Of a stretch of 64,000 bases of DNA, positions 1 to 9,097 are shown one piece after another. Location of the stretch: the NCBI GenBank assembly GCA_021776825.1, contig JAJFFG010000004.1:1-64000 (forward strand), read 5' to 3'. Source of the DNA: Planctomycetota bacterium (lineage in GTDB: Bacteria; Planctomycetota; JAJSAM01; JAJVHW01). Each line of letters begins with the position of its first letter. Within the stretch, counting starts at the first letter, position 1. Under the pieces are notes generated by a model, which was given only the letters and a program-made list of their open reading frames with translations, did not search any database and was not told the DNA's origin. Made by a program: the position numbers and the translations under genes.

Positions 1-136
1 CCGTCCTGAGCGAGGACAGAACGTCGAGATCAAGGCGCGCCGACGACTGCGACGCCGTTCCGTCTCGGAGGAGGCGCAACGCAGAGATCGGCGGTCTGGA
101 CCGCTCAGGTGTGTGAGTCGTCGTGAATAGTGCGGG

Positions 137-466
137 CTAGCTGGCTTCAACGATCGACTGGAGCCACCAGCGCTGCTTGCGCTGGGCGGGACTGCGGGGC
201 TGACGCAGGAACGAAAGCTTCATCTCGTCGCCGCGCGTCGTCCGGACGACGTAGACGTGCTTGCGCAGGTACTGCTCGCCGCTGCCGTGGGTGCAGTCGT
301 CGTAGCGCTTGGCCGCGTCGAGCACCTCGGCGACCTCGTGCTCCTGGTCGTTCCAGAGAAAGCGCCTCGGGATACCCGGTTCGCCCATCGCCATGCGGCC
401 GATGTCCGCGGTGCCGGCGACGGGCGTGATCGGCTGGCCGACGAAGCGGGTGGTGGGTTCGCTCAT
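137..466 (-). CDS. DUF6504-like small protein
   Basis: Encodes 109 residues. The protein is compact and soluble, with no signal peptide or membrane segment; motifs include RRFLWNDQEHEV near residue 34 and YVVRTTRGDEMKLSF near residue 72. That arrangement resembles the DUF6504 family of uncharacterised small cytoplasmic proteins. The ATG at 466 is preferred over the in-frame ATG at 475 because a TAGCAT hexamer ends 7 nt upstream of 466, the spacing seen at many starts in this window. It lies beside two palindromic repeats and shares no operon with PPK2. Function unknown; the family call is from recollection of the motif pattern. Confidence 0.7.
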   Translation of the reverse strand: MSEPTTRFVGQPITPVAGTADIGRMAMGEPGIPRRFLWNDQEHEVAEVLDAAKRYDDCTHGSGEQYLRKHVYVVRTTRGDEMKLSFLRQPRSPAQRKQRWWLQSIVEAS

Positions 467-473
467 GTGCCCC

Positions 474-479
474 ATGCTA
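474..479 (-). promoter_or_regulatory. TAGCAT -10-like box, leaderless start of DUF6504 gene
   Basis: The hexamer TAGCAT on the minus strand is followed by a 7-nt spacer and then the ATG at 466. A transcript starting 6-7 nt after a -10 box would begin at or next to the start codon. Confidence 0.5.
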
Positions 480-540
480 CGCGGCCGGCCCCACGGCCGC
501 ACCGGTGCCGCTCTGGGCGCACTGGGCCCGTTCGGCTCGC

Positions 541-714
541 TCAGCTCGTCCCGTGCCCGGACCCGTCGACGACGCCCGCCGCGTAGCCGAGAACCTGCGG
601 GCCGTCCTGCAACTCCGAGGGCGTCGGACGCCACCCCCGCGCGAGACGCGCGTCGAGCAGCTCCGCGGGGCTCGGAACCCGGTCCCAGACGGCGACCGCC
701 GTCACGGAGCCGAG
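541..714 (-). pseudogene. Possible LamG-domain C-terminal remnant
   Basis: Directly after the TGA stop of the small gene at 715-942, the same frame stays open for 57 codons. It reads like the end of a concanavalin-A-like LamG domain: VAVWDRVPSPAELLDA is the usual pattern of the last LamG strand and helix. No ATG precedes it, only a GTG near the beginning. Likely a decayed piece of a larger secreted protein, or less likely a readthrough extension. The similarity is short, so this is tentative. Confidence 0.35.
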
Positions 715-942
715 TCAGGTCACGTCGTAGACAAGTTGGAGCCCGCGCTGCCAGGGCACGACGACGTCGTGCGTGTACTCGTCCTGGGGCACGGTGACGA
801 CGTCGGCGAGCGGCACGCCGCGTGAGGCGTTCCAGCGCAGCACCTCCGCGAGTGTGCGGTGCGCCGCCACCTCCCGTGCGGCGCGCGCTCGGTCGTCGTC
901 GGAGACGTCTCCGAACGTAGGCAGGTCTCCGGTGGGGCTCAT
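715..942 (-). CDS. Small hypothetical protein (75 aa)
   Basis: Encodes 75 residues with no recognisable domain, signal peptide or membrane helix. The N-terminal half is charged and probably helical (VSDDDRARAAREVAAHRTLA); the C-terminal half is beta-like and ends QLVYDVT. The start at 942 is chosen over the upstream in-frame ATG at 990 because TACGCT ends 8 nt before it and because the longer start would run into the palindromic repeat at 954-1015. Codon use fits a real GC-rich gene. Function unknown. Confidence 0.6.
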   Translation of the reverse strand: MSPTGDLPTFGDVSDDDRARAAREVAAHRTLAEVLRWNASRGVPLADVVTVPQDEYTHDVVVPWQRGLQLVYDVT

Positions 943-950
943 CGGCTCCC

Positions 951-956
951 AGCGTA
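951..956 (-). promoter_or_regulatory. TACGCT -10-like box overlapping a repeat end
   Basis: TACGCT on the minus strand ends 8 nt before the ATG at 942. Its first three bases are the terminal TAC of the palindromic repeat at 954-1015, so the repeat contributes part of the putative promoter. Confidence 0.45.
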
Positions 957-1015
957 GCAGGCTGTCGGAGGCTCGGCCTCGACGGGCCACGCAGGTCGGC
1001 GCGACAGCCTCCTAC
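954..1015. repeat. Palindromic repeat, copy 1 (62 bp)
   Basis: Imperfect palindrome. The left arm GTAGCAGGCTGTCG pairs with the right arm CGACAGCCTCCTAC with one mismatch. The inner bases next to the arms match the 63-bp copies at 1057 and 44546, but the outermost bases differ in a compensating way (GTAG/CTAC rather than CTAG/CTAG), so the hairpin is kept. No transposase gene is present; it resembles a REP or MITE-type element. Confidence 0.75.
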
Positions 1016-1056
1016 GTAGTGGCCGACCGGGCGGCGAAACGCGGTGAACTCCGTTA

Positions 1057-1119
1057 CTAGCAGCCTGTCGCGCCGGCGACCTCTCACCCGGCGACGCCGA
1101 CACTCCGACAGGCTGCTAG
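1057..1119. repeat. Palindromic repeat, copy 2 (63 bp, CTAG ends)
   Basis: Begins CTAGCAGCCTGTCG and ends CGACAGGCTGCTAG, a perfect 14-bp terminal inverted repeat around an internal region that differs between copies. It lies 41 bp from copy 1. The reverse complement of the copy at 44546-44608 is nearly the same sequence, with all differences inside the loop region. Confidence 0.85.
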
Positions 1120-1142
1120 ATGACACGTCGATTGCCGCGACG

Positions 1143-1148
1143 TACCGT
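1143..1148 (+). promoter_or_regulatory. TACCGT -10-like box, leaderless start of ppk2
   Basis: TACCGT is followed by 7 nt and the ATG at 1156. No purine-rich ribosome binding site lies between them. Confidence 0.5.
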
Positions 1149-1155
1149 CGCGTGC

Positions 1156-2025
1156 ATGCCTGCCATCAACAGCCCGTACCTCGTGCCCTTCGACGGTTCC
1201 TTCCGCGTGGCCGACGCGCCGACGACGCCGCCGAAGGACGCTCCCGGGAAGAAGGAGTCGAAGCGTCGTCTCGCCGATCTGGTCGACGAGCTCCGCGAGC
1301 TGCAACGCGTGCTCTACGCCGACGACCGGCACTCGGTGCTGCTCGTGTTCCAGGCCATGGACGCCGCCGGGAAGGACGGCACCATCCGCGCTGTGCTGTC
1401 CGGCGTCAATCCGGCCGGCTGTCACGTGAGCGCGTTCAAGCAGCCCTCCAACGAGGAACTGGATCACGACTTCCTCTGGCGGACGGCGAAGCGACTCCCG
1501 GAGCGCGGACGCATCGGCGTGTTCAATCGCAGCCACTACGAGGAGGTCCTCGTCGTGCGCGTCCATCCGGAGTACCTCGGTGGACAGCGACTTCCGGGGA
1601 GCCCGGACAATCTCGACGAGCTCTGGGAGCAGCGCTACCGGTCCATTGCTGACCACGAGCACCACCTCGCGGAGAACGGCACGGTGATCCTGAAGTTCTG
1701 GCTGAACGTCTCACGTGACGAGCAGCGTCAGCGCTTCCTCGCGCGCCTCGACGAGCCGGAGAAGAACTGGAAGTTCTCCGAGGGCGACGTGCGCGAGGCG
1801 GAGCACTGGGACGCCTACATGGACGCGTACGAGGCCGCGCTGAACGCGACGTCGACGCCGAGCGCGCCGTGGTACGCGATCCCGGCCGATGACAAGCACG
1901 TCATGCGCACGACCGTGGCGGAGATCGTCACGAAGACGCTGCGCGGCCTCGACATGAACTACCCGGAGGTGGATGCCGCGTCGCGTGCGCGCTTCGACGA
2001 GATGCGCCGCTTGCTCGGCGGGTAA
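1156..2025 (+). CDS. ppk2: Polyphosphate kinase 2 (PPK2) family
   Basis: Cytoplasmic enzyme of 289 residues that uses inorganic polyphosphate to phosphorylate nucleoside mono- or diphosphates, regenerating ADP, ATP or GTP. Family marks are the Walker A region AMDAAGKDGTIRAVLSG (about residue 58), HDFLWR, GRIGVFNRSHYEEVLVVRVH and the lid-region residues EKNWKFSEGDVRE. The length is normal for a single-domain PPK2. The pattern looks closest to the class that accepts both AMP and ADP, but class cannot be fixed by eye. The ATG at 1156 is preferred to that at 1120, which lies against the repeat, because TACCGT sits 7 nt upstream. The gene stands alone and faces the RND pump genes. Confidence 0.93.
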   Translation: MPAINSPYLVPFDGSFRVADAPTTPPKDAPGKKESKRRLADLVDELRELQRVLYADDRHSVLLVFQAMDAAGKDGTIRAVLSGVNPAGCHVSAFKQPSNEELDHDFLWRTAKRLPERGRIGVFNRSHYEEVLVVRVHPEYLGGQRLPGSPDNLDELWEQRYRSIADHEHHLAENGTVILKFWLNVSRDEQRQRFLARLDEPEKNWKFSEGDVREAEHWDAYMDAYEAALNATSTPSAPWYAIPADDKHVMRTTVAEIVTKTLRGLDMNYPEVDAASRARFDEMRRLLGG

Positions 2026-2040
2026 CTCGCGCTAGACCGC

Positions 2041-2263
2041 ATCGTTCACGAGGACGCCACGCCTGACGGTCCCGAGCACGCGATCTCCCGCTCCGGATCC
2101 GCTTCACAACCGCATCTAGAGGGTGCGTGCGCGTCCCCGGCCCGAGATCTCACGCACTCGGAGCCGCCAGGACACCGTGCGACGGGCGAACGCGATCCGT
2201 CACGACGCTCACGTGCGCCGCTCCTGCATCTCGCCGCGATCCCGCGACGCCCTCGTGAACGAT
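2041..2263. repeat. 13-bp inverted repeat bounding the ppk2/RND gap
   Basis: ATCGTTCACGAGG at 2041-2053 is repeated as its exact reverse complement at 2251-2263. Together the arms bracket almost all of the 243-bp gap between the converging ppk2 and RND genes. The sequence between them has no convincing gene or terminator with a T run. Meaning unknown. Confidence 0.55.
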
Positions 2264-2268
2264 CCGGG

Positions 2269-5200
2269 CTAGACCGAGTCGTTCGCCGCGGCCGGCAGGT
2301 CGCGGTGGAAGTCGCCCGTGACGAGCCAGCGGCCGGCGGCCCGTGCGTCCTCGGCGATCAGGTAGAACGTCGGCAGCACGATCAGCGTCAGCACCGTGGC
2401 GGCACTCAGCCCGAACACGATCGAGACGGCCATCGGGATCAGGAACTGCGCCTGGAAGCTCGTCTCGAGCATCAGTGGTGCAAGACCTGCGACGGTCGTG
2501 ATCGACGTGAGCAAGATCGCGCGCATCCGCGCGCGGCTGCCGGCGATGACCGCTTCTTGGACGTCGAGGTTCTGCTCGCGGCGACGGCGGTTGATGAAGT
2601 CCACGAGGATCAGGCTGTCGTTGACCACGATCCCCGCCAGCGCGACACCGCCGATCATCGACAACAGCGTGAACGGGTAGCCCATGATCATGTGGCCGAT
2701 CACCGCACCGACGAGCGCGAACGGGATTGCCGCCATCACGAGCAGCGGCTGCATGTACGACCGGAAAAGCGTGGCGAGCAGCGCGTAGATGATCAGCAGC
2801 GCGAGCGGGAACCCAAAGCGCAGGGAACCGACCGACTCCTGCGTCTGCTTCTTGCGGCCCTCGAACGTCAGCGTCGTACCCGGGAAGTCCTCACCGATCG
2901 ACTCCAACTTGCTGCGGACGTCCTCCGTCACCTCGCTGATGTTCGCCGAGGCCTCGTCGATCGACGCGCGGATGGTGATAGCGCGCTTCCGGTCCACACG
3001 GGCGAGCGAGCCGTACCCGCGCTCCGTCGTGACCGAGGCGATCTCCTCGAGCGGGACGCGCGCCCCGTCGGGTGTGGCGATCCGTAGCCGCCCCAGGTCG
3101 GCCAGCGTGCGGCGCGAGGCCTCGGGCAGAACCACGCGCACCGTGACCTCGCCGTCTTCTTCTTGGAGGTCCTGCGCCTCGAAACCGAACAGTGCGTGGC
3201 GCGTCTGCTGGGCGAGGGAGCGTGTCGTGATGCCGAGCGAGCGCGCCGAGTCTCGAAGACGCAGACGGGCCTCGAGCTTTCCGCGCCGCAGGTCGTCTTC
3301 GATCTCGCTCACACCGTCGTACTGACCGAGCACGCCGCGCACGTGAGCGACGGACGCCTCGAGGTTCGCGACGTCCTCGTTGCGCACCCGGATTTCGATG
3401 TCGGCGCCGACCGGTCCACCGGCCCGTTCGCTGAAGGTGAGCTTCGCGACACCCGCCAGCCCGACCGTCGCGCGGCGCAGCTCGTTCACGACTTCCTTCG
3501 ACGTGCGCAGCCCGAGCTCCTCACGCTCGTCGGCGGCACGCATCTCGATCTGGATCTGACCGACGGTCGCCGGGTCGGCCGCGCTTTCGCGCCCTCGATC
3601 GGAGAACGAGGTTCCGACGAGCGTGAACGCGGTGGCGACCTCGTCCTCCGCGAGGACCAGTCGCTCGATGGCGTCGAGTGTCTCCTCCGTGCGCTCGACC
3701 GGCGTACCTGCGGCCATCTCCAACGCGACGGTGACGTTCTCGGCATCCACCTGCTGCATGAGCACGAACGGCACGATGCCGCCCACGACGGTGCCGGCGA
3801 CCAGCAGCGATCCGGAGATCACCGCGGCCACCGAGACGTAACGCCAACGGAGCACGACGCGCAGCACGCGCTCGAGCAGGTCCGGCAGCCGTTGCTCGAA
3901 CATCCGAGCGCGCCACAGGGAGAGGCCGTCGAACACGCGCGTCACGCGGGCGAAGCGCGGAGGCGCGGCCGCCTTCATGTGGCCGAGGTGGGCCGGGAGA
4001 ATCAGAAACGCCTCGACCAGCGACACGGCCAGCGCGGCGATGACGACCAGCGGGAGCTGACCGAGGAACGTGCCGATGCGTCCGTCGAGGAACGCCAGCG
4101 GAGCGAATGCGATGATCGTCGTCGTGACGGCCAGGAACACGGGCAGCGAGACCTCGCTCGCGCCGGCGATCGCAGCCTGCGCCGGGGGCATCCCCTCCCG
4201 AATCTTCGTGAAGACGTTCTCCCCGATCACGATGGCGTCGTCGACGATCAGGCCGAGCACGACGATCAGACCGAAGAGCGAGATCAGGTTGACCGTGAGG
4301 CCCATGATCTTCATCGCGACGAACGTCCCGAGGAACGCCACGGGGAGGCCGATCGCCACCCAGAACGCGACGCGCAGATCGAGGAACAGCGCGAGCGTCA
4401 GGCAGACGAGCAGCAGACCCGCGCGTGCATTGCGGACCATCAGATCGAGGCGTTGCGCCACGAACCGCGACAGGTCGTTGATGGTCTGCAGCTCGACGGC
4501 GCCGCCGAGCATGCCGTCGTTCTCGGCGACGTAATCCTTCACGAGATCGGCGATCTCGATCGCGTCCTGCTCCGGCGTCTTGAACACGGTGATCGTCGTC
4601 GCGGGGACACCGTTCAAGCGACCGCGTTCGATCTTGTCCTCGAATGTCTCCCGAACGCGCGCCACGTCGCCGAGACGGAGCGTGGTGCCGTCTCCGGCGG
4701 CGCGGATGACGATCTCCTGGATCGCCTCGGCGCGACCGTCCTCGCCCACCGTGCGCACGCGGACGTTGCCGCGCGGTCCCTCGAGTTGTCCACCCGGGAG
4801 ATCGAGGTTCGCGGCGCCGACGGCGCGGCCGACGTCCTCGAAGGTCAGGCCGTGCTCCTCCAGCGATTCCGGACGGATCTCGGCCCAGATCTCGCGGTCG
4901 CGCGTCCCGGCGACGGTGACCTCCGAGATCTGTGACATGTCGAGCAGGTCGTCGCGGACGCTCTCCGTGACCTCGCGCAGCCGCTCCTCGGCGATGTCGC
5001 CGCGCACGACGACGGTGATGACCGGGAAGAACGGGCGCAGCGCCTGGATCTCCGGCTCCTCTGCACCGTCCGGGAGATCCGGTGTGACGCGATCGATCTG
5101 ATTGCGCAGGTCGTTCAGCACGCTCTCGCGTTCGACGCCCTGCTCCATCGTGACGCGCACGGCGCAGGCGCCTTCGACGATCTCGGAGGCCACCTCCTCG

Positions 5201-5430
5201 ACGCCGGAGACCCCCGCGATCTCGCGTTCGATGCGCAGCGCGACGCTCTTCTCGACCTCGTCCGGCGTGGCGCCGGGATAGGCCACCGCGATGACGACCT
5301 GCTCGGGCTCCGAGTTCGGGAACAGCTCGCGGATCAGCGAACCCCACGACAGGAATCCACCGATCAAGATGGCCCACATGAGCAGGTTGACCGCGATCGG
5401 GTTGCGGACGCCGAGACGCGCGAGGTTCAT
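2269..5430 (-). CDS. RND efflux pump permease
   Basis: Inner-membrane proton-driven transporter of 1,053 residues, the normal length for the AcrB/HAE1 branch. It begins with a hydrophobic helix just after NLARLGVRNP, followed by a large periplasmic domain, a block of membrane helices around residues 330-560, a second periplasmic domain and a final membrane block from about residue 860. The helix-4 signature LIVDDAIVIGENV carries the paired acidic residues used for proton relay. The start overlaps the adaptor gene by 4 nt, so they are co-translated. No outer-membrane TolC gene is adjacent. Substrate unknown: neither the metal-efflux methionine pattern nor a specific drug-pump signature is evident. 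Confidence 0.95.
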   Translation of the reverse strand: MNLARLGVRNPIAVNLLMWAILIGGFLSWGSLIRELFPNSEPEQVVIAVAYPGATPDEVEKSVALRIEREIAGVSGVEEVASEIVEGACAVRVTMEQGVERESVLNDLRNQIDRVTPDLPDGAEEPEIQALRPFFPVITVVVRGDIAEERLREVTESVRDDLLDMSQISEVTVAGTRDREIWAEIRPESLEEHGLTFEDVGRAVGAANLDLPGGQLEGPRGNVRVRTVGEDGRAEAIQEIVIRAAGDGTTLRLGDVARVRETFEDKIERGRLNGVPATTITVFKTPEQDAIEIADLVKDYVAENDGMLGGAVELQTINDLSRFVAQRLDLMVRNARAGLLLVCLTLALFLDLRVAFWVAIGLPVAFLGTFVAMKIMGLTVNLISLFGLIVVLGLIVDDAIVIGENVFTKIREGMPPAQAAIAGASEVSLPVFLAVTTTIIAFAPLAFLDGRIGTFLGQLPLVVIAALAVSLVEAFLILPAHLGHMKAAAPPRFARVTRVFDGLSLWRARMFEQRLPDLLERVLRVVLRWRYVSVAAVISGSLLVAGTVVGGIVPFVLMQQVDAENVTVALEMAAGTPVERTEETLDAIERLVLAEDEVATAFTLVGTSFSDRGRESAADPATVGQIQIEMRAADEREELGLRTSKEVVNELRRATVGLAGVAKLTFSERAGGPVGADIEIRVRNEDVANLEASVAHVRGVLGQYDGVSEIEDDLRRGKLEARLRLRDSARSLGITTRSLAQQTRHALFGFEAQDLQEEDGEVTVRVVLPEASRRTLADLGRLRIATPDGARVPLEEIASVTTERGYGSLARVDRKRAITIRASIDEASANISEVTEDVRSKLESIGEDFPGTTLTFEGRKKQTQESVGSLRFGFPLALLIIYALLATLFRSYMQPLLVMAAIPFALVGAVIGHMIMGYPFTLLSMIGGVALAGIVVNDSLILVDFINRRRREQNLDVQEAVIAGSRARMRAILLTSITTVAGLAPLMLETSFQAQFLIPMAVSIVFGLSAATVLTLIVLPTFYLIAEDARAAGRWLVTGDFHRDLPAAANDSV

Positions 5431-6734
5431 CGGTCGGAGTCGGTCCCGCTTGCCGCCTCGCTCACGATGCGCACGCGGCCACCGTCGGCGACCTGCTCGA
5501 GACTCGTAACCACGATCTGCTCGCCGGGTTCCAGGCCGCCGCTCACCAGCGCCACGTCGGGCAGCCAGCGCTCCACGGTGGGATGGCGCAGATGGATGAG
5601 CGCCTCGTCACCGTCGCTCTCTGCGACGTACAGCGTCTCCCCGACGAACGCCTCGCGAGGAACTACGAAGACGTCGGCGGTAGTGCGTCCCGCGATCTCT
5701 GCGACGACGAAGGCGCCCGGCGCAACCGGCGCGCGACCGCCGTCGCCATGGACCTCGAGGTACGCGACGAACGTGCGCTGGCGAGGATCGACGGTGGGGG
5801 AGACGCGCACGGCGGTGCCGGTCCAGAGGACGCCGCCTTCCTCTCGTGCGCGGACGCTCGCCGCTGCGCCGGGCACGACGTCGGCGTGACGGGATGCAGG
5901 CAGCGAGATCGGCACTTCGATGCGGGTCAGGTCGACCAGGTCGAACAGGACCGTGCCGGGTGTGACGCGCTGTCCGATTTGCACGTGCCGGACGCTGATC
6001 ACCGCGTCGTACGGCGCGGCGATGCGCGTGCGCTCCAGGTCGTTCGCGGCACGGACGCGGTCGGCCGTGGCGGCAGCGACCTCGGCGTCGGCGCGCTTGG
6101 CGTCGCTCTCGGCCGCGCGTTGACGTCCCTCGAGTGCGAGGACCGCCTGCTCGCGCAACGCCTTCACACCGCGCTGCCGATCGACATCGCTCTCCGACGC
6201 GGCGCGCGGGACGAGACTGCGCAGTCGGTCGAACTCCCGCTCGGCGGTGTCGAACTCGCGGCGCGCGGCGGCGATCTGCGCGGCGAGGCTCTTCGTGTCG
6301 TTCGCGGCGCGGGCCTGGTTCGACCGGCCCTCTGCGATGCGCGCATCCGCTGCCGCCAGCGCTGCGGCTGCATCGCGGTCGTCGAGCCGCACGAGCTCCT
6401 CGCCCTGCTTCACCGCGACGCCCGCCTCGAGTCGGTCGGCGAGCGAGAGGACGGTGCCCGGCACCTCGGCGGCCACGCTCGTCTCCCGCAGAGCGCGCGC
6501 ACGTCCGTACCCCGTGATGGTCTCGAGGTGGGTGACACGTTCCGCGCGGATCACGCGGACGGCGGTGCGGACCGGCGGAGTCGCCCCCACGGCGGGTGGC
6601 TCCTTCATCGCCTCGAGGAGTTTGAAGCCGCCGAAGCCGGCTGCGAGAAGCACCACGACGAGGACCACTGAAAGCACGATGAGGTGGCTCGGCGAGCCTG
6701 GCTGTCGCGGTTCCGGCGTCTCTTCCTGGCTCAT
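5427..6734 (-). CDS. RND efflux periplasmic adaptor (membrane fusion protein)
   Basis: Encodes 435 residues. A membrane anchor lies at about residues 20-40. A lipoyl-like half follows (VAAEVPGTVLSLADRLEAGVA), then a long alpha-helical hairpin rich in Ala, Arg and Glu (about residues 125-225), the second lipoyl half with the typical IAAPYDAVISVRHVQIGQRV, and a beta-barrel domain. It links the RND permease to an outer-membrane channel. It is first in the two-gene operon. There is no Shine-Dalgarno; TATAAC ends 7 nt upstream of the ATG. Confidence 0.93.
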   Translation of the reverse strand: MSQEETPEPRQPGSPSHLIVLSVVLVVVLLAAGFGGFKLLEAMKEPPAVGATPPVRTAVRVIRAERVTHLETITGYGRARALRETSVAAEVPGTVLSLADRLEAGVAVKQGEELVRLDDRDAAAALAAADARIAEGRSNQARAANDTKSLAAQIAAARREFDTAEREFDRLRSLVPRAASESDVDRQRGVKALREQAVLALEGRQRAAESDAKRADAEVAAATADRVRAANDLERTRIAAPYDAVISVRHVQIGQRVTPGTVLFDLVDLTRIEVPISLPASRHADVVPGAAASVRAREEGGVLWTGTAVRVSPTVDPRQRTFVAYLEVHGDGGRAPVAPGAFVVAEIAGRTTADVFVVPREAFVGETLYVAESDGDEALIHLRHPTVERWLPDVALVSGGLEPGEQIVVTSLEQVADGGRVRIVSEAASGTDSDR

Positions 6735-6741
6735 CCCGACG

Positions 6742-6747
6742 GTTATA
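6742..6747 (-). promoter_or_regulatory. TATAAC -10 box of the RND operon
   Basis: A near-consensus TATAAC on the minus strand is followed by 7 nt and the ATG at 6734. It is a near match to the TANNNT pattern because its last base is C. Confidence 0.5.
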
Positions 6748-6784
6748 CCCGCGTGCGCTGGACCGGCTTCCCAGTGCGCGGGCG

Positions 6785-9097
6785 TTACTCAGAGAGCCGT
6801 TCGAGATGCACTCGGAGAACGGCCCAACCGTCGAGCTCGAAGTGCTCGACGCGGAGCGTGTGGCGGCCTGTCGCGAGATCGAGCATCGCGTCGTTCGGCG
6901 TCGGGCCGTGGTGCGTCCAGTCGTCGATCACGAGCGCACCGTCGACCCACACGCGAATGCCGTCGTCGCTGTTCGTCGTCAACCGATAGCGACCGGAAGC
7001 CACCTGCAGCTCAGCGGAGGCAACGGTGGCGAAGCCATCGGACCCCACGACCTCACTGGGGCCGCCGTTGCCCCACGCGAAGTCGAGCGAGGACTCGGTG
7101 CGACGTTCGATGGGCTCGCCGGCAAGTAGCCGGCTCCAGGCCTCAGCGTCCTCCCGTGGGTCCGTCTCCCATCGGAAGAAGCGCACGTCCCAGGGAACGT
7201 TGAACAGCGTGCCCGCGATCGGGAAACGCTGTCCGTCGACCTCGATTGTGACGTCGAAGCGATGCGTGCCCGGGGAGATGTCGGGGCCGGGGCGGATCGT
7301 CACGAGTGCGGACCCGGAGCCCTGTTCGGGGGTCGCCACGAACCCGGGCGTGAGGTCCGCCACGCGGAACTCGCGGCCCAGAGCGAGAACCGAGATCTTC
7401 GCGACTCCGCTGGCGTTGCGATCGTGTGGGAACACGCGGACCTCGTCCGGCGGCACCGGACCCCACTCGTCGATCTGGATGGCATGGCGACCCCGGACGG
7501 CGTCTTTCGGCAGGCGTGCCTCCTGCGATCCCGGCAGATCGTCGGCGGTCCAGGCGATCGCATTGTCGGGGGCGTGAGCGAGGTGTGGCAGCCGACCGGC
7601 GCCGCGTCGATCGATCTCGACCTTTCCCGGTCCCTTCACACGCGGCTCGTCCAGCACGCCGCCCTTGCCGGTGACGCGCACGCGGCCCTGATGCTCGGCC
7701 TCGATCTGGAGAACGGCGTCGGGCGCGTCGTTGGACTCGAACAGCAGGCCTGCGACGTTCCCCTCCAGTCGCACGCGGGGCGTCTCACCGGCGAACGCGT
7801 TGTCGACGACGCGGCCGTCGCGGTCGTCGACGAGACGCACGTCCAGCTCGTTGTCGCGGAACGTGTTCCACGGTCCGATGCGGTTCGCGCGGGATCGCAC
7901 GTCGTGCGTGCGGCCGAAGCGGGTGTCCGCGAGCTCGACGTCCTCGTCCCACCACAGGTGCACGCCCTCGCGGCAGCCGGTGATCTCGTTCTCTTCGATC
8001 ACGTTGTCGTGGCCGTGCTCGATCGAGATGCCGTGGCGGCAGCCGTGGATCTCGTTGCGGACGATCCGCGTCTCCCACGAGTACCCGGCCCAGACCCCGT
8101 GACGCGAGTCGCCGAGGACGTTCTCCTCGAAGACGTTTCCGCGACTGAACGTGGCCTCGATGGCGTTGGCGACGGCGTGACTGAAGTCGTTCCGCCACAC
8201 CACGTTGTCGTTGCAGCCGCCCTGACCGGTCCGCCGCAGCGTCTCCTCGCCGGCGTAGAGGAACAGCCCGTCCCCCCCGTGCGTCGCTGAGTTCAGCGCG
8301 ATCGTGTTTCGCGAGCACTGCTCGAAGAGAAGGATGCCGGCCGAGTCCTGGCCGCGGTCGTAGACGCCGTGCGAGGTGCCGCGGACGCACCAGTCGAGCA
8401 GGTTGCGGCAGACGATGGCGTCGCTCGTGCGATAGAGCGCGACGCCCCAGCCCGACAGGAACGAGAAGTCGTTGTCGTAGACCTGCGCCTCGCTCGAGCG
8501 CGTGACGAGCAGGCCGTTCTGCGCGTTGCGGGCGCGACAGCGGCGCACGATCGCGCGAGGCGAGTCGTTCACGCTGATCGTCGCGCCGTACTGCGTCTCC
8601 CATTCAGCGTCGTCGTTGTCGTGGGGGCGTAGCCAGTCCGCGAGGTCCTCGGCGGCGAGATCCGACCGGAGTCGCTGACGGAAGTTGCCGTCGCCCTGGA
8701 CGTCCTCGATGACCACGTCGGGAGAGCCCGAGACGCGTACCGCGATCTTGAAGCCGGAGAGCGTGCCGCCCCTGACCACGGCGCCCGGCGCGTCGACCAC
8801 CGACACGCCGATGCCGGTGAAGTCACTGGGCTCGAGGTCCGGGACACCCCCGCGGAGCGTGACGCCGGTCAGGTCGACGCGAGCGTTCTCGCCCCGGAGT
8901 TGGATGACGCCGTTGTCGTTGGGGTCCGAGATGTCGTACGTGCCGGGGCGAATGCGGACGTCGCCGGTCACGACGAGGTCGTCGCCGGTGAGTGCGACGC
9001 CTTCTTCGGCGACCGCCGGTGCCGGTGGCGGCAGCGTCGCGGGCGCTGGGGAACAGCCGAGGACCAGCAACGAGGCGGCGAGGAGTGCGTTGCGCAT
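6785..9097 (-). CDS. Beta-helix (NosD/CASH-like) lipoprotein with C-terminal PA14 domain
   Basis: Encodes 770 residues. The N-terminus has a lipoprotein signal ending LLVLGCSPAP, so the protein is exported and lipidated. Residues about 40-450 form right-handed parallel beta-helix coils, seen as repeating patterns such as ENVLGDSRHGVWAGY and NVIEENEITGCREGVHLW, as in carbohydrate-processing or surface-binding proteins. A linker domain follows. The last 110 residues are a PA14 domain (RLTTNSDDGIRVWVDG, HTLRVEHFELDGWAVLRV), which often binds glycans. No catalytic residues can be assigned. It lies 50 bp upstream of the efflux genes on the same strand, but the adaptor has its own -10 box, so it is probably a separate unit. 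A GGAGA motif precedes the ATG. Confidence 0.85.
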   Translation of the reverse strand: MRNALLAASLLVLGCSPAPATLPPPAPAVAEEGVALTGDDLVVTGDVRIRPGTYDISDPNDNGVIQLRGENARVDLTGVTLRGGVPDLEPSDFTGIGVSVVDAPGAVVRGGTLSGFKIAVRVSGSPDVVIEDVQGDGNFRQRLRSDLAAEDLADWLRPHDNDDAEWETQYGATISVNDSPRAIVRRCRARNAQNGLLVTRSSEAQVYDNDFSFLSGWGVALYRTSDAIVCRNLLDWCVRGTSHGVYDRGQDSAGILLFEQCSRNTIALNSATHGGDGLFLYAGEETLRRTGQGGCNDNVVWRNDFSHAVANAIEATFSRGNVFEENVLGDSRHGVWAGYSWETRIVRNEIHGCRHGISIEHGHDNVIEENEITGCREGVHLWWDEDVELADTRFGRTHDVRSRANRIGPWNTFRDNELDVRLVDDRDGRVVDNAFAGETPRVRLEGNVAGLLFESNDAPDAVLQIEAEHQGRVRVTGKGGVLDEPRVKGPGKVEIDRRGAGRLPHLAHAPDNAIAWTADDLPGSQEARLPKDAVRGRHAIQIDEWGPVPPDEVRVFPHDRNASGVAKISVLALGREFRVADLTPGFVATPEQGSGSALVTIRPGPDISPGTHRFDVTIEVDGQRFPIAGTLFNVPWDVRFFRWETDPREDAEAWSRLLAGEPIERRTESSLDFAWGNGGPSEVVGSDGFATVASAELQVASGRYRLTTNSDDGIRVWVDGALVIDDWTHHGPTPNDAMLDLATGRHTLRVEHFELDGWAVLRVHLERLSE

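Noticed and set aside
3163..4935. 590-residue plus-strand reading frame
   Set aside because: It lies wholly opposite the RND permease gene, has a composition rich in Arg, Asp, His and Glu as expected of an antisense frame in GC-rich DNA, and shows no domain.
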